Shown here piece by piece: positions 24,170 through 32,478 of a DNA stretch of 64,000 nucleotides (the first letter of the stretch is position 1; every line of letters begins with the position of its first letter). The stretch comes from Solobacterium sp. Its GTDB lineage: Bacteria > Bacillota_I > Bacilli_A > Erysipelotrichales > Erysipelotrichaceae. The stretch spans positions 1 through 64,000 of the forward strand of contig JAGAVW010000025.1 in assembly GCA_017941735.1 (NCBI GenBank), written 5' to 3'. The notes beneath the pieces are model-generated. The model ran no database searches, was not told the origin of the DNA, and saw only the letters and a program-made list of their open reading frames with translations. The position numbers and the translations under genes were made by a program.

Positions 24170-24877
24170 TTAAGCTTCAAATCCTGTATCAAAAGAGGAT
24201 TCGGTTAATTGATCAATAATTTTTAAGAGAACTTCTAGAGCTAAGACAGAAGTGCTCTTTTTTTCAGACCAGTATTCATTCGCATCGCCAGTTAATCCAT
24301 CGGAAACAACTTTGATAAATAAGCTTGGAATCTTATTCTTATGACAAGTTAAGAGAATTCCTGCCGCTTCCATTTCACAGATATCCGCTGAGAAAGTCTC
24401 ACGTAATTCATTTTTCTTTTCCATTGACCCAACAAACTTATCACCAGAAGCACAAGTTGCTTCGTATAGACGAGGTTCTACCTCTTTTGCGATTTGGATG
24501 AGGGTGCGACTTGGATAAAGATAGATGGAAGGGTAATCTGAATAACGACCTATTTCTACATTGTCAATTTGACTTGTATCAAAATCATAATGCACAACCT
24601 TATCCACAATGCAGATGCTTTGAATTTTCATCTCTTCACTAAGGCCCCCAACAATTCCATAGTTCATAATTATATCTACCTTGCATTCGCTGATTAAACG
24701 TTGGGTCGCAATGGTGGCAGCGATTTCCCCGGGTCCACTACGATATAAATACAATTCATGTGCTTGGCGTTTATAAACTGAAACTTCTTGATTACATAAT
24801 TGCATCGTACTAGTAGGTTCTCCTAATACGATATTGATTGCTTCGAACTCAACAGCTACTACAATTCCAATTTTCAT
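24170..24877 (-). CDS. Nucleoside phosphorylase family protein, MTA/SAH nucleosidase-like
   Basis: PNP/UDP phosphorylase superfamily enzyme of 235 aa, most like 5'-methylthioadenosine/S-adenosylhomocysteine nucleosidases. Visible: MKIGIVVAVEFEA (family starts with a catalytic acidic residue in an xExE context), SGPGEIAA, NYGIVGGL, CEMEAAGIL with the ribose-binding Met-Glu, and VVSDG with the catalytic Asp. Sequence near the base-binding site diverges from textbook MTAN, so another nucleoside substrate is possible. It starts 6 bases after a 549-aa membrane protein gene, so the two are co-transcribed. Confidence 0.8.
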   Translation of the reverse strand: MKIGIVVAVEFEAINIVLGEPTSTMQLCNQEVSVYKRQAHELYLYRSGPGEIAATIATQRLISECKVDIIMNYGIVGGLSEEMKIQSICIVDKVVHYDFDTSQIDNVEIGRYSDYPSIYLYPSRTLIQIAKEVEPRLYEATCASGDKFVGSMEKKNELRETFSADICEMEAAGILLTCHKNKIPSLFIKVVSDGLTGDANEYWSEKKSTSVLALEVLLKIIDQLTESSFDTGFEA

Positions 24878-24883
24878 AGGGTT

Positions 24884-26533
24884 TTATTGCTCCTTGTCTT
24901 GTCGTGTAATTTCTCTTACGGATTGTACGAATATCACGATGGATACAATGAGGATGATGATACAGATGGAGGAAACCGTTCCAAAAATGTAGGTCCATGG
25001 TGCTTCAATCGTATTATGAGACATCAAATAAACAACATAATAGGTATCGGTAATCGCCGAAATTGCGGCCAAGAAAGAAATAAGACCAAGTCCAATTTGG
25101 AAACGGTTTGCGGAACGCTTTTCATGTTGCGATTCTTTTTGTCGTTTTTTTTCTTTACTGCGTTCAAGCTCATCCTGTTTCTTCATGACGGTTTCTTGTT
25201 GTAACTCATTCAGCGCAGCTAAGCCAGCGGTAACGGACGCAACGTCTTCTTTAATCTTGAGGCGCTCAATGATATAAGAATAGAATTCATTTTGGTGGGT
25301 GATATGACTAACGGTTGTGACAATACTCTTAACAATAAACAAATTAATCCTTGCGCCAATCATAGAAATCAGTTGTGAGAGTTTCTCGGTATCATCATTA
25401 ATACTGATATAAGATTCATAACGATTGGGTAATAAGGTGGAAGTATAAACCGCATAGCGCATCAAAGAAGCAGATTGATAGACACCACGAATATACAATA
25501 AGAAATAATGGCGCATAATACGCACATATTGGCGCTCCATAAAGAAGAGTTTATTTTCTTCACTTGCCCACGCAAAGTATCCACAGCCTTCAATATCGGC
25601 TGACCAATAAAGGTTTGAGAAAGGGTTCTTAATCATATTGCCGATTTGTTCGGTCATTTCGTAAGTTTCGCGATACCCATTGGTTAAGTAATAAACCGTA
25701 CGCAAGGTATCATAATCCTTTTTCCAATCTGCACTATCCTTTTTAAATACCGCATACGTAAACAATAAAGCTTTATCAGCACTGGTTGTCGCAATACGTT
25801 GGTTCAACCAGTTGGTTTTTTCTTGGAGTTCTTCCAAGGTGAGGTGACTATAGGTTTGATCGCGCAATAAGTCGGTATAGTAGTTCTTATTACTTGCGGG
25901 GAAGGAAACGTTCAAAAAAGAAAGACGGTTCACAAGCCACGTTCCTAACATAAATGGAACATATTCTTGTCCACTATCTTGGACTTGTAGTTTATCGGTT
26001 GAAAGCCAAATGTGGTTATTCTTTCCACGGCTTAATTCTTTAAAGAGATTTTGGAAGTGAATGAGTTCAAGGGAAGTAGGGGTTTTGGTTTCATCTAAAT
26101 CGGTTTCATACCAAATTAAACCTACGCCACTACGGAAGACATATAAACCCATATCGATGATGGATAACGGAATGGTTTTTGAATCTTTATCCAAATAGGT
26201 ATCATAAGAAAACAACATTTCAAAATGTTCATCCGTTAAATATTCATATTTCCAATAGAGTCCCATTTTATCGATATTCTTGGAGTAATCAATGGGTCCT
26301 GTTAAACAGAATTCATTGGCAATATAGGTGTAAAGGTCTTGATCATCATATAAAAGAGAAGAGCGTACCCAATGCCCTTCGACACGGTGATTTTCTTTAT
26401 GAAAGAAAGCATAAGGAAAATCTTGGTGATTATCGATACGTTCACAGATTTCTTCAAAGGAGGCGTCATCAATGTCGTATTCAAAGGGGACAATGTAGCG
26501 AGTTCTAAGCTTTATAATTTCATAATTCTTCAT
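24884..26533 (-). CDS. Unrecognised protein with coiled coil and two C-terminal membrane helices
   Basis: Large protein of 549 aa that I cannot place in a family. Residues 1 to about 430 look soluble, with many aromatic and acidic residues. A Lys/Glu/Arg-rich charged helix (about 440-480, QDELERSKEKKRQKE and on) resembles a coiled coil. Two membrane helices follow (about 482-503 and 516-540). This layout, with a large cytoplasmic domain hung on two C-terminal helices, recalls CorA-type membrane proteins, but the Gly-Met-Asn motif is not present. Cotranscribed with the nucleosidase gene downstream. Confidence 0.7.
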   Translation of the reverse strand: MKNYEIIKLRTRYIVPFEYDIDDASFEEICERIDNHQDFPYAFFHKENHRVEGHWVRSSLLYDDQDLYTYIANEFCLTGPIDYSKNIDKMGLYWKYEYLTDEHFEMLFSYDTYLDKDSKTIPLSIIDMGLYVFRSGVGLIWYETDLDETKTPTSLELIHFQNLFKELSRGKNNHIWLSTDKLQVQDSGQEYVPFMLGTWLVNRLSFLNVSFPASNKNYYTDLLRDQTYSHLTLEELQEKTNWLNQRIATTSADKALLFTYAVFKKDSADWKKDYDTLRTVYYLTNGYRETYEMTEQIGNMIKNPFSNLYWSADIEGCGYFAWASEENKLFFMERQYVRIMRHYFLLYIRGVYQSASLMRYAVYTSTLLPNRYESYISINDDTEKLSQLISMIGARINLFIVKSIVTTVSHITHQNEFYSYIIERLKIKEDVASVTAGLAALNELQQETVMKKQDELERSKEKKRQKESQHEKRSANRFQIGLGLISFLAAISAITDTYYVVYLMSHNTIEAPWTYIFGTVSSICIIILIVSIVIFVQSVREITRQDKEQ

Positions 26534-26595
26534 AGTAATGACCTCATCATTATTATATTGAAAGATATTTTATTTTGGAAATGATAAAAATATTT

Positions 26596-26611
26596 TATAA
26601 TGAATAATATG
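26596..26611 (+). promoter_or_regulatory. -10 box at the rhomboid start
   Basis: TATAAT (26596-26601) overlaps the first possible ATG (26600). If it is a true -10 box, transcription begins near 26608 and the second ATG (26609) would be used on an almost leaderless mRNA. No RBS is seen before either ATG. Confidence 0.4.
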
Positions 26612-27175
26612 AAAAAGATAACTTGGAATTCCCCAGTGATTTTAGGATTTGCGTTATTATCTGGAATTGCCTTGATTGCAAACTTACTCACCAACGGAAG
26701 AGCGAATCAATTATTTTTCAGTGTATATCGTAGTTCCTTCTCCGATCCGCTTGCGTATTTGCGGATGGTAACGCATGTATTGGGGCATGCGAGTGTGCAA
26801 CACTACTCAAATAATATGCTGATTTTCTTATTGATTGGACCATTACTAGAAGAAAAATATGGGAGTAAAAAGTTACTTCTAGTAATCGTGCTTGTAGCTC
26901 TTGTCACAAGCATTGTGCATCTTCTATTCAATGCGAATACAGCATTATTAGGTGCAAGTGGTGTTGTGTTTGCGTTTATTCTATTAGCATCCATTACAGG
27001 CTCAACGAAAGAAAATGAGATTCCATTAACCTTTATCATCGTGACACTTCTATATATTGGTGAACAAATCTATGAAGTATTCTTTCTAAGAGACAATGTT
27101 TCACAATTAACCCATATCGTTGGTGGCGTAGTTGGCGCATTAGTGGGTTTGTATTTGCGTAAAGATAAATCATGA
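26600..27175 (+). CDS. Rhomboid family intramembrane serine protease
   Basis: Six-helix membrane protease of 191 aa (188 if the ATG at 26609 is used). Catalytic Ser120 is in GASGVVFAF and catalytic His172 in THIVGGVVGAL; HYSNNMLIF carries the conserved Asn of helix two. These three elements are diagnostic of rhomboids. It would cut membrane helices of client proteins within the membrane. The next gene, a barnase-like RNase with a single N-terminal hydrophobic helix, overlaps by 4 bases, which makes that RNase a candidate client (inference). Confidence 0.88.
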   Translation: MNNMKKITWNSPVILGFALLSGIALIANLLTNGRANQLFFSVYRSSFSDPLAYLRMVTHVLGHASVQHYSNNMLIFLLIGPLLEEKYGSKKLLLVIVLVALVTSIVHLLFNANTALLGASGVVFAFILLASITGSTKENEIPLTFIIVTLLYIGEQIYEVFFLRDNVSQLTHIVGGVVGALVGLYLRKDKS

Positions 27176-27690
27176 AACGTAAAATCTTAATCGGGTTGTC
27201 GATTGTCTTTATTCTTTTTGGTCTATTCTTATTAGCCAAAGGACCCAAAGAGCAACCGACCCCGATTGCCTCTTCAAATGTAGTCGAACCTTCCGCGAGT
27301 GAACAGCCACAAGCATCCGTTTCAATTAAGGAAACGGATGAATTTGATACGAAAGAGGAAGTGGCCCTCTATATCTATACTTTTGGACATTTACCAAATA
27401 ATTACATGACCAAAAAAGAAGCACGCAAAAAAGGATGGGACGGGGGAGCGTTACATCTTGTTGTGCCAGGGAAATGTATTGGTGGGGATGTGTATTCTAA
27501 CTTTGAAGGAACACTCCCAGAAAAAGCAGGACGTACGTATTATGAATGTGATATCGATACGCTGACAAAGAAAAAGCGTGGCGCAAAGCGCATCGTCTTT
27601 TCAAATGACGGCTTAGTGTATTACACAAACGATCACTATGATACGTTTGAATTACTATATGGAGAGGAAGCTTATGAAAACAAGAATTGA
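27172..27690 (+). CDS. Barnase-like extracellular guanyl-type ribonuclease
   Basis: Protein of 172 aa with an N-terminal hydrophobic helix (about 6-24: signal peptide or anchor), a Pro/Ser linker and a C-terminal barnase domain. Matches to barnase: NYMTKKEARKKGW, PGKCIGGDVYSNFEG, LPEKAGRTYYECDI and TNDHYDTF. By alignment the catalytic triad is Glu125, Arg140 and His155, spaced as Glu73, Arg87 and His102 in barnase, so activity is expected. Followed at once by its barstar gene, whose start codon is inside this gene. Likely a secreted toxic RNase or nutrient RNase. Confidence 0.93.
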   Translation: MKRKILIGLSIVFILFGLFLLAKGPKEQPTPIASSNVVEPSASEQPQASVSIKETDEFDTKEEVALYIYTFGHLPNNYMTKKEARKKGWDGGALHLVVPGKCIGGDVYSNFEGTLPEKAGRTYYECDIDTLTKKKRGAKRIVFSNDGLVYYTNDHYDTFELLYGEEAYENKN

Positions 27691-27961
27691 CATCGATGAT
27701 TTACGCATGACAAGTAAAAAAGATATTCATGCATATCTCAAAGAAGTTTTCAATTTTCCAGAGTATTATGGTAAAAACTTGGATGCGTTATACGATAGCC
27801 TTTGTGAAATTGATGAAGATAAAGAAATCGTATTTACAGATAAGAGCTTACGAAGCATTTGTGACAATGAGTATGCGTATCGCGTTTTGATGGTCTTTGG
27901 GAAGGCCGCAATGAATAACCCGCATTTACACATTCAATTTCGGAGAAGTCAAGATGATTAA
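27674..27961 (+). CDS. Barstar family ribonuclease inhibitor
   Basis: Cytoplasmic immunity protein of 95 aa that should bind and block the preceding RNase. Family pattern: FPEYYGKNLDALYDSLCEI, which is the barnase-binding helix with Asp residues (compare NLDALWD in barstar). I start at the ATG at 27674 behind GAGAGGAAG; a longer frame from 27638 has no RBS and homology begins at MKTRIDID. It overlaps the RNase gene by 17 bases and the HAD gene by 8. Confidence 0.93.
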   Translation: MKTRIDIDDLRMTSKKDIHAYLKEVFNFPEYYGKNLDALYDSLCEIDEDKEIVFTDKSLRSICDNEYAYRVLMVFGKAAMNNPHLHIQFRRSQDD

Positions 27962-28619
27962 AGGCCTCTTATTCGATTTGGATGCGACCTTAACGGACCG
28001 TGTACAATCCGCATACAACATGTATCGCTTCATTGTGGAAAGTGAAGTTCCTGAAATGGATCCAGATTCCCTTGCGTTTGAGACAATTGTGCAGCGCATG
28101 ATGTTATGGGATGAGTATGGGACGATAGAAAAAGAACATATTTTTGAACGGACAAAGCGTCTGTTTATTCCTCATTTAGATGTGGAAGAGTGGAGTAAAC
28201 GATGGTATGAAGAATTTTATTTACATATTGTCTTACAGAAGAATTGTATCGAAATTTTAAAGCGTTTAAAGGAAAAGTACTTATTAGGTATCGTGACCAA
28301 TGGCTCTTCTTTTTCACAAAACAAAAAGATTGATTATCTTGGCTTACGGGAATTATTTGATACCGTAATTGTCAGTGAAGATTTTGGGATTCGAAAACCA
28401 GATCCGAGTATCTTTTTAGAGGCTGCGAAGAATTTAGAGTTAGAACCAAATGAAGTTGCCTTTATTGGTGATACCTTTGCGACAGATGTGGTAGGGGCAA
28501 TACAAGCTGGAATGTTACCGATATGGTTTTCAAGGGAACATCTTTGTCCTTCCAACATGGAGATCTTACAAATGAAATCCTTAGAAGAAGTAGAAAACTA
28601 TTTCTTGGAGAGAACATGA
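27954..28619 (+). CDS. HAD-family hydrolase (YjjG-like)
   Basis: Haloacid dehalogenase superfamily phosphatase of 221 aa. Motif I DLDATLTD has the catalytic Asp pair but Ala in the usual Gly position (DxDxT kept). Motif II is VTNGSS, the Lys is in IRKPDPSIF, and motif III is IGDTFATDVVGA. A helical cap sits between motifs I and II. The family includes nucleotidases such as YjjG; substrate here is unknown. It sits in the rhomboid-barnase-barstar operon and overlaps both neighbours. Confidence 0.87.
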   Translation: MIKGLLFDLDATLTDRVQSAYNMYRFIVESEVPEMDPDSLAFETIVQRMMLWDEYGTIEKEHIFERTKRLFIPHLDVEEWSKRWYEEFYLHIVLQKNCIEILKRLKEKYLLGIVTNGSSFSQNKKIDYLGLRELFDTVIVSEDFGIRKPDPSIFLEAAKNLELEPNEVAFIGDTFATDVVGAIQAGMLPIWFSREHLCPSNMEILQMKSLEEVENYFLERT

Positions 28620-29086
28620 AAAGAGTGACAATCCTGCCACTTATTTTCTTATTGGGATGTGCAACGAATGCGCCCGTAGAAGCACCCAGTGCTACCCCAG
28701 AAGTAGCGGTAGCAATAGAAAGGGAAGAAGAGATGGTTATCTATATCAATGAAGAAATGGTAGAAGTCGCTTGGGAAGAAAACCAAGCAGTTAAAGAATT
28801 ACAAGAAAAAGTAAAAGAAGCACCAGTGGAAATCCAAATGTCCATGTATGGAGGTTTTGAACAAGTAGGCTCCTTAGGCTTTTCCTTAACAAGAGAAGAT
28901 TCGCAAATGGTTACTTCTTGTGGGGACCTGGTGCTATATTCTGGGGATCAAATTGTTGTCTTCTATGGTTCCAATAGTTGGGCTTATACCAAGCTTGGGA
29001 AAATCACTTCTTTAAGTGATGAAGAAATTGTCGCACGTTTGTCAAAAGGAGATGTGACCTTGACCTTCCAAATGGATGCGAAATGA
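28616..29086 (+). CDS. Lipoprotein with cyclophilin-like domain
   Basis: Exported lipoprotein of 156 aa. Lipobox LLGCA follows a short hydrophobic stretch, so the mature form begins at Cys16. After a Pro/Ala/Glu linker, the C-terminal domain resembles the small cyclophilin-like fold (pattern IYINEEMVEV, then SCGDLVLYSGDQIVVFYGSNSWAYTKLGKI in part: GDLVLYSGDQIVVFYG). I start at 28616, overlapping the HAD stop (ATGA), rather than 28523. No catalytic role is established for this domain family. Confidence 0.75.
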   Translation: MKRVTILPLIFLLGCATNAPVEAPSATPEVAVAIEREEEMVIYINEEMVEVAWEENQAVKELQEKVKEAPVEIQMSMYGGFEQVGSLGFSLTREDSQMVTSCGDLVLYSGDQIVVFYGSNSWAYTKLGKITSLSDEEIVARLSKGDVTLTFQMDAK

Positions 29087-29092
29087 TTCTCC

Positions 29093-29120
29093 TTACAAAA
29101 AATAACAATTACTTTATAAT
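29093..29120 (+). promoter_or_regulatory. Promoter of the YegP-like gene
   Basis: -35 TTACAA (29093-29098), 16-base spacer, -10 TATAAT (29115-29120). Confidence 0.6.
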
Positions 29121-29161
29121 AATATTAATACTTATGCTTTATCTCACAGGAGGTTTTTAAA

Positions 29162-29527
29162 ATGGGAAAATTTTTAGTAAAGCAAACAAAAACAGGCTTC
29201 AAATTTGATTTGAAAGCATCGAATGGGGAAATCATAGCGACATCCGAAGTGTATAGCACAGAGGGCTCTTGTGTGAAAGGGGTAGAAAGTGTAAAAGCAA
29301 ACGCTCCAATCGCAGCAGTGGAAAATCAAACAGAGGAAGGTTACACAAAAGAAAAGAATCCAAAATTCGAAGTCTATAAAGACAAAGGGGATGAGTTCCG
29401 TTTCCGCCTCAAAGCAAAGAATGGACAAGTTATCGCAGTGAGTGAAGGCTATACTGCTTTAAAGAATTGTCTGAATGGGATTGCGTCTGTTCGTAAGAAT
29501 GCTGAATCTCCAATTGAAAAAGAATAA
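29162..29527 (+). CDS. YegP/DUF1508 family protein with two repeats
   Basis: Small basic protein of 121 aa made of two tandem DUF1508 repeats (about 1-50 and 60-115). Each contains the pattern FxFxLKAxNGxxIAxSExY followed by a short helix with CxxGIxSVxxNA; compare FDLKASNGEIIATSEVY with FRLKAKNGQVIAVSEGY. The family is common, and no firm function is known. The RBS CAGGAGG is good. It has its own promoter and sits alone; no obvious terminator follows. Confidence 0.88.
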   Translation: MGKFLVKQTKTGFKFDLKASNGEIIATSEVYSTEGSCVKGVESVKANAPIAAVENQTEEGYTKEKNPKFEVYKDKGDEFRFRLKAKNGQVIAVSEGYTALKNCLNGIASVRKNAESPIEKE

Positions 29528-29564
29528 AGAGATAATTTAAACAAGTTAAGGCACAAAATTATTC

Positions 29565-29593
29565 TTGTATATTTTGCATAATTATCCTATATA
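29565..29593 (+). promoter_or_regulatory. Possible promoter of the DUF937 gene
   Basis: -35 TTGTAT (29565-29570), 17-base spacer, -10 TATATA (29588-29593). Confidence 0.45.
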
Positions 29594-29623
29594 ATTAAAT
29601 TAATAATAAAGGTAGGGAGAAAT

Positions 29624-30403
29624 ATGAATTTATTACAATTATTACTTCAAGTTATGCTTTCAGGCAACTCTGTAAATTCCGTCTCGAATAAGACTGGAAT
29701 TTCCTCCAAGCTTGTGAAGAAACTCATTATGCTTGCGGTTCCTATGTTAATTAAGTACATGACTCAAAATGCGTCTTCCACTTCTGGTGCGCAAAGTTTG
29801 TTAGGTGCTTTATTACAACATAAGAACACACGTTCTATGGCAGAACAAATCGACGAAGTCGATGAAGAAGACGGTGCAAAGATCATTGGTCATATCTTAG
29901 GAAATGACAAAGAAAAAGTGGTTGATGAATTAGCAACCGAAACAGGCTTAAATACAAGCGAAGTTTCTAGAGGCTTAGGCGCAATCGCTCCAGCATTGTT
30001 ATCTGGCTTATCTGCAGCTACAAGTGCTGCATCTGCTGGTAGCAATGGCGTCGATCTTACGAGTCTACTTAGCACATTTGGTGGTGCACAAGCACAAGAC
30101 AATAAGTTTGGCTTAGATGATGTATTAGGAATGTTCCTACAACAACAGCAAGCACAACAAGTACAACAAGAACAAAAACCACAAGGTTTATTAAGTTCTT
30201 TGTTTGGTGGAAGCAAACCACAACAAACACAACAAGTACAACCAACAGATATGTTGAGTGCATTACTCAGTGCGCAACAACAAAAACCACAGACTAATTC
30301 TGTACTTGGAACCTTGTTAGGTGGAGCACAAAGCCAACAACAAGCACAAAGTACATTAGATGGTACAGATTTATTAAATCTATTAATGGCATTGAAGAAA
30401 TAA
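29624..30403 (+). CDS. DUF937 (YidB-like) family protein with Gln-rich tail
   Basis: Protein of 259 aa. The first 130 residues match the DUF937 pattern of bundled helices with small-residue-rich segments (for example ILGNDKEKVVDELATETGL and SRGLGAIAPALLSGL). The second half is low-complexity, rich in Gln, Ala, Gly and Leu (FLQQQQAQQVQQEQKP), with three spaced LLSxLFGG/LLGG-type motifs. No signal peptide. Function unknown. A terminator shared with the facing regulator gene region follows. Confidence 0.8.
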   Translation: MNLLQLLLQVMLSGNSVNSVSNKTGISSKLVKKLIMLAVPMLIKYMTQNASSTSGAQSLLGALLQHKNTRSMAEQIDEVDEEDGAKIIGHILGNDKEKVVDELATETGLNTSEVSRGLGAIAPALLSGLSAATSAASAGSNGVDLTSLLSTFGGAQAQDNKFGLDDVLGMFLQQQQAQQVQQEQKPQGLLSSLFGGSKPQQTQQVQPTDMLSALLSAQQQKPQTNSVLGTLLGGAQSQQQAQSTLDGTDLLNLLMALKK

Positions 30404-30410
30404 TGAAAGA

Positions 30411-30436
30411 AAGCGTCCATTGGACGCTTTTTTTAT
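30411..30436 (+). terminator. Terminator after the DUF937 gene
   Basis: AAGCGTCC (30411-30418), loop ATT, GGACGCTT (30422-30429), T-run. Strong on the plus strand. Confidence 0.9.
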
Positions 30437-31470
30437 ACCTTTTTTGCTGCTTTCATTAATAGGTTTGCAGTAGAAACATCAGTAATTAACACATTACCTA
30501 GTCCACCGCGTACGGCACCCAATAATGGCTTAACCATGTTTTCTCCAAACCCAAAAATAATGGAAATTGGAACGTCTTTAATCTGTTGGTAGGAGATCCC
30601 ATAATAGTGCTTATTCCAATCGCAAGAAATCAAATCACCATTAATGTCATAATAAATACCACATATCGAACCGACCGCATTCTTCTTTGTCAATTCATCA
30701 ATTTGTTCTCTAGAAATATAATTGTTAATTTCCACAGGTAATATTTGTCTTTTCTTGCTAAAAGGTGCTACTTGAGAAAGTAGAATGTTGCAATCATTAA
30801 ACTTTGAAAAAGTTTCTTTTAATACAGGATTAGCGCTTAAATTGATTTTCTTCTGAGAATATAATGGACAATCGAGCGCATAGAATTTTGCATCGTAAAC
30901 ATGTGTTATTTTTTGTAATACAGCTTTTGTTTCTTCTATAACACTTGGACTAAGTGCTAGTCCCATTGCCTGTACCACTTCAAGATGACAAGGGTATAAC
31001 TGCTTCACTTTACAAATTGTTTGATTAACCCCATAACAACCAGATACGCCTAATGTTACTTCTCCACTTAATTGGTGAATTAAATAAAGCGCAACAAAAT
31101 CTGTAATTGCCTCAAATTTTTCGTCATAGGAACTAAGCTTTGAATCATCAATTGGCAGGGCAGTTTTGAGGTTCAAAGATCTCTTCAATTGTCTTTGAAT
31201 ATTGGGGTCAATGTCCATGATTTGTTTTACATTTACTTCAACAATTCCAATCTTATTAGCTTTCGAAAGTAATCGAGATACTTTGGAACGTGAAAAATTA
31301 ATGCGCTGTGCAATTTCCTCCTGTTCCATTTTTAAATCATAGTACATGTGAGCAACTTGCGAAATCAGCGCACTATTTTTATACGATTCTTCAAAATTTT
31401 CTAATTCTTCGAAACTTTTTAATTTATAGTTTTCTGGATAAATGATTTTTTCTTTTACAGCCTTTTTCAT
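30433..31470 (-). CDS. SorC/DeoR-type sugar-binding transcriptional regulator
   Basis: Regulator of 345 aa, last gene of the minus-strand ABC operon. N-terminal winged HTH (MYYDLKMEQEEIAQRINFSRSKVSRLL in part: EEIAQRINFSRSKVSRLL), followed by the SorC effector domain (GVSGCYGVN, GDLISCDW, GAVRGGLGNVLITD near the C terminus, which resembles the family's phosphate-sugar-binding Gly-rich turn). Such proteins bind a phosphorylated small ligand. Likely controls the operon and the divergent NTF2-like genes through the inverted repeats at 36.5-36.6 kb (inference). Confidence 0.88.
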   Translation of the reverse strand: MKKAVKEKIIYPENYKLKSFEELENFEESYKNSALISQVAHMYYDLKMEQEEIAQRINFSRSKVSRLLSKANKIGIVEVNVKQIMDIDPNIQRQLKRSLNLKTALPIDDSKLSSYDEKFEAITDFVALYLIHQLSGEVTLGVSGCYGVNQTICKVKQLYPCHLEVVQAMGLALSPSVIEETKAVLQKITHVYDAKFYALDCPLYSQKKINLSANPVLKETFSKFNDCNILLSQVAPFSKKRQILPVEINNYISREQIDELTKKNAVGSICGIYYDINGDLISCDWNKHYYGISYQQIKDVPISIIFGFGENMVKPLLGAVRGGLGNVLITDVSTANLLMKAAKKV

Positions 31471-31487
31471 CTGTAATTAATTATAAC

Positions 31488-32468
31488 TTATTCAGCATCT
31501 TTTAGTTGTTCTTGCATTCGTTTTTTCTTAATGAAGTGATTAACAATTGCATTTTGAACTGGTTCAAAACAAAGAGCTAGTACGAGAACGATACCTTTTA
31601 CCATCGTTTGAACGTGCTCTGTTGCCCCAATTAACAATAGACCATTATTTAGAATACCAATAATCATAACGCCTGCAATGGTACCTTCAATGGAGCCACC
31701 ACCTCCTGCAAAACTAACACCACCAAGAATAACCGCAGTCATAACATCCATCTCTAAACCAATACCAGTACCTGGTTGAGCAGAACTGACACGAGCTAAC
31801 ATGACGATCGCGGAAATTCCAGTAAAGAAGCCACAGAGTAAAAAGGAGGCTAAGCGTACTTTCTTGACATCAATTCCTTGTAATCTAGCAGCTTCATTGT
31901 TTCCTCCGATGGCATAAAAATAACGTCCAAAATAAGAAAACTTAAGAATGAAGATGCCAATTGCAACGACAATCAATAAAATGATGACAGGAGTAGGGAT
32001 AATACCAACATATCCCTTACCTAAAAAACCGAGTCGTTGGTCTAAACCACCAATTGGTAAGCCGTTTGAAAGTGTATAACTTAAGCCTTTTAAGATTTGA
32101 CCTGTACCTAAGGTGATAATCATAGGGGCTAGATTTGTGCGTGTTACAATAAAACCATTGAACGCACCTGCGCAAACAGCCAATAATACACCGAGCAAAG
32201 CAGCAACCCAAACATCAACCCCACGATTATTTAGAATGCCAATTGTAATACCAACAAGAGAAATAATTGAGCCGACGGATAAATCGACCCCACCTGATAT
32301 TGCAACAAAAGTCATACCGGTTGCACAAACACCTAATACCGCAATTTGTCTTAACACAGTAATTAAATTATCGAAAGTTAAAAAGACGGGGGAAGCGATG
32401 GAAAAGACAATAAATAGCATTAACAATGCCAAATAGATACCAGTCGTTTTACTAACTTTTATTTTCAT
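31488..32468 (-). CDS. ABC transporter permease, ribose/monosaccharide type
   Basis: Membrane permease of 326 aa with about eight to ten helices, of the RbsC/branched-chain-like family. Characteristic pieces: VAISGGVDLSVGSIISLVG (in part), NLAPMIITLGTGQILKG, and IGGNNEAARLQGIDVKKVR, the cytoplasmic EAA-like loop that contacts the ATPase. It is the only permease of the operon, so it should form a homodimer working with the fused double ATPase next to it. The substrate is set by the binding lipoprotein and is unknown. Confidence 0.93.
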   Translation of the reverse strand: MKIKVSKTTGIYLALLMLFIVFSIASPVFLTFDNLITVLRQIAVLGVCATGMTFVAISGGVDLSVGSIISLVGITIGILNNRGVDVWVAALLGVLLAVCAGAFNGFIVTRTNLAPMIITLGTGQILKGLSYTLSNGLPIGGLDQRLGFLGKGYVGIIPTPVIILLIVVAIGIFILKFSYFGRYFYAIGGNNEAARLQGIDVKKVRLASFLLCGFFTGISAIVMLARVSSAQPGTGIGLEMDVMTAVILGGVSFAGGGGSIEGTIAGVMIIGILNNGLLLIGATEHVQTMVKGIVLVLALCFEPVQNAIVNHFIKKKRMQEQLKDAE

Positions 32469-32478
32469 AATTCCTCCA

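Noticed and set aside
29890-30420. Cys-rich minus-strand frame of 176 codons opposite the DUF937 gene
   Set aside because: It is the shadow of the Gln/Ala-rich coding strand; no RBS, promoter or family match.
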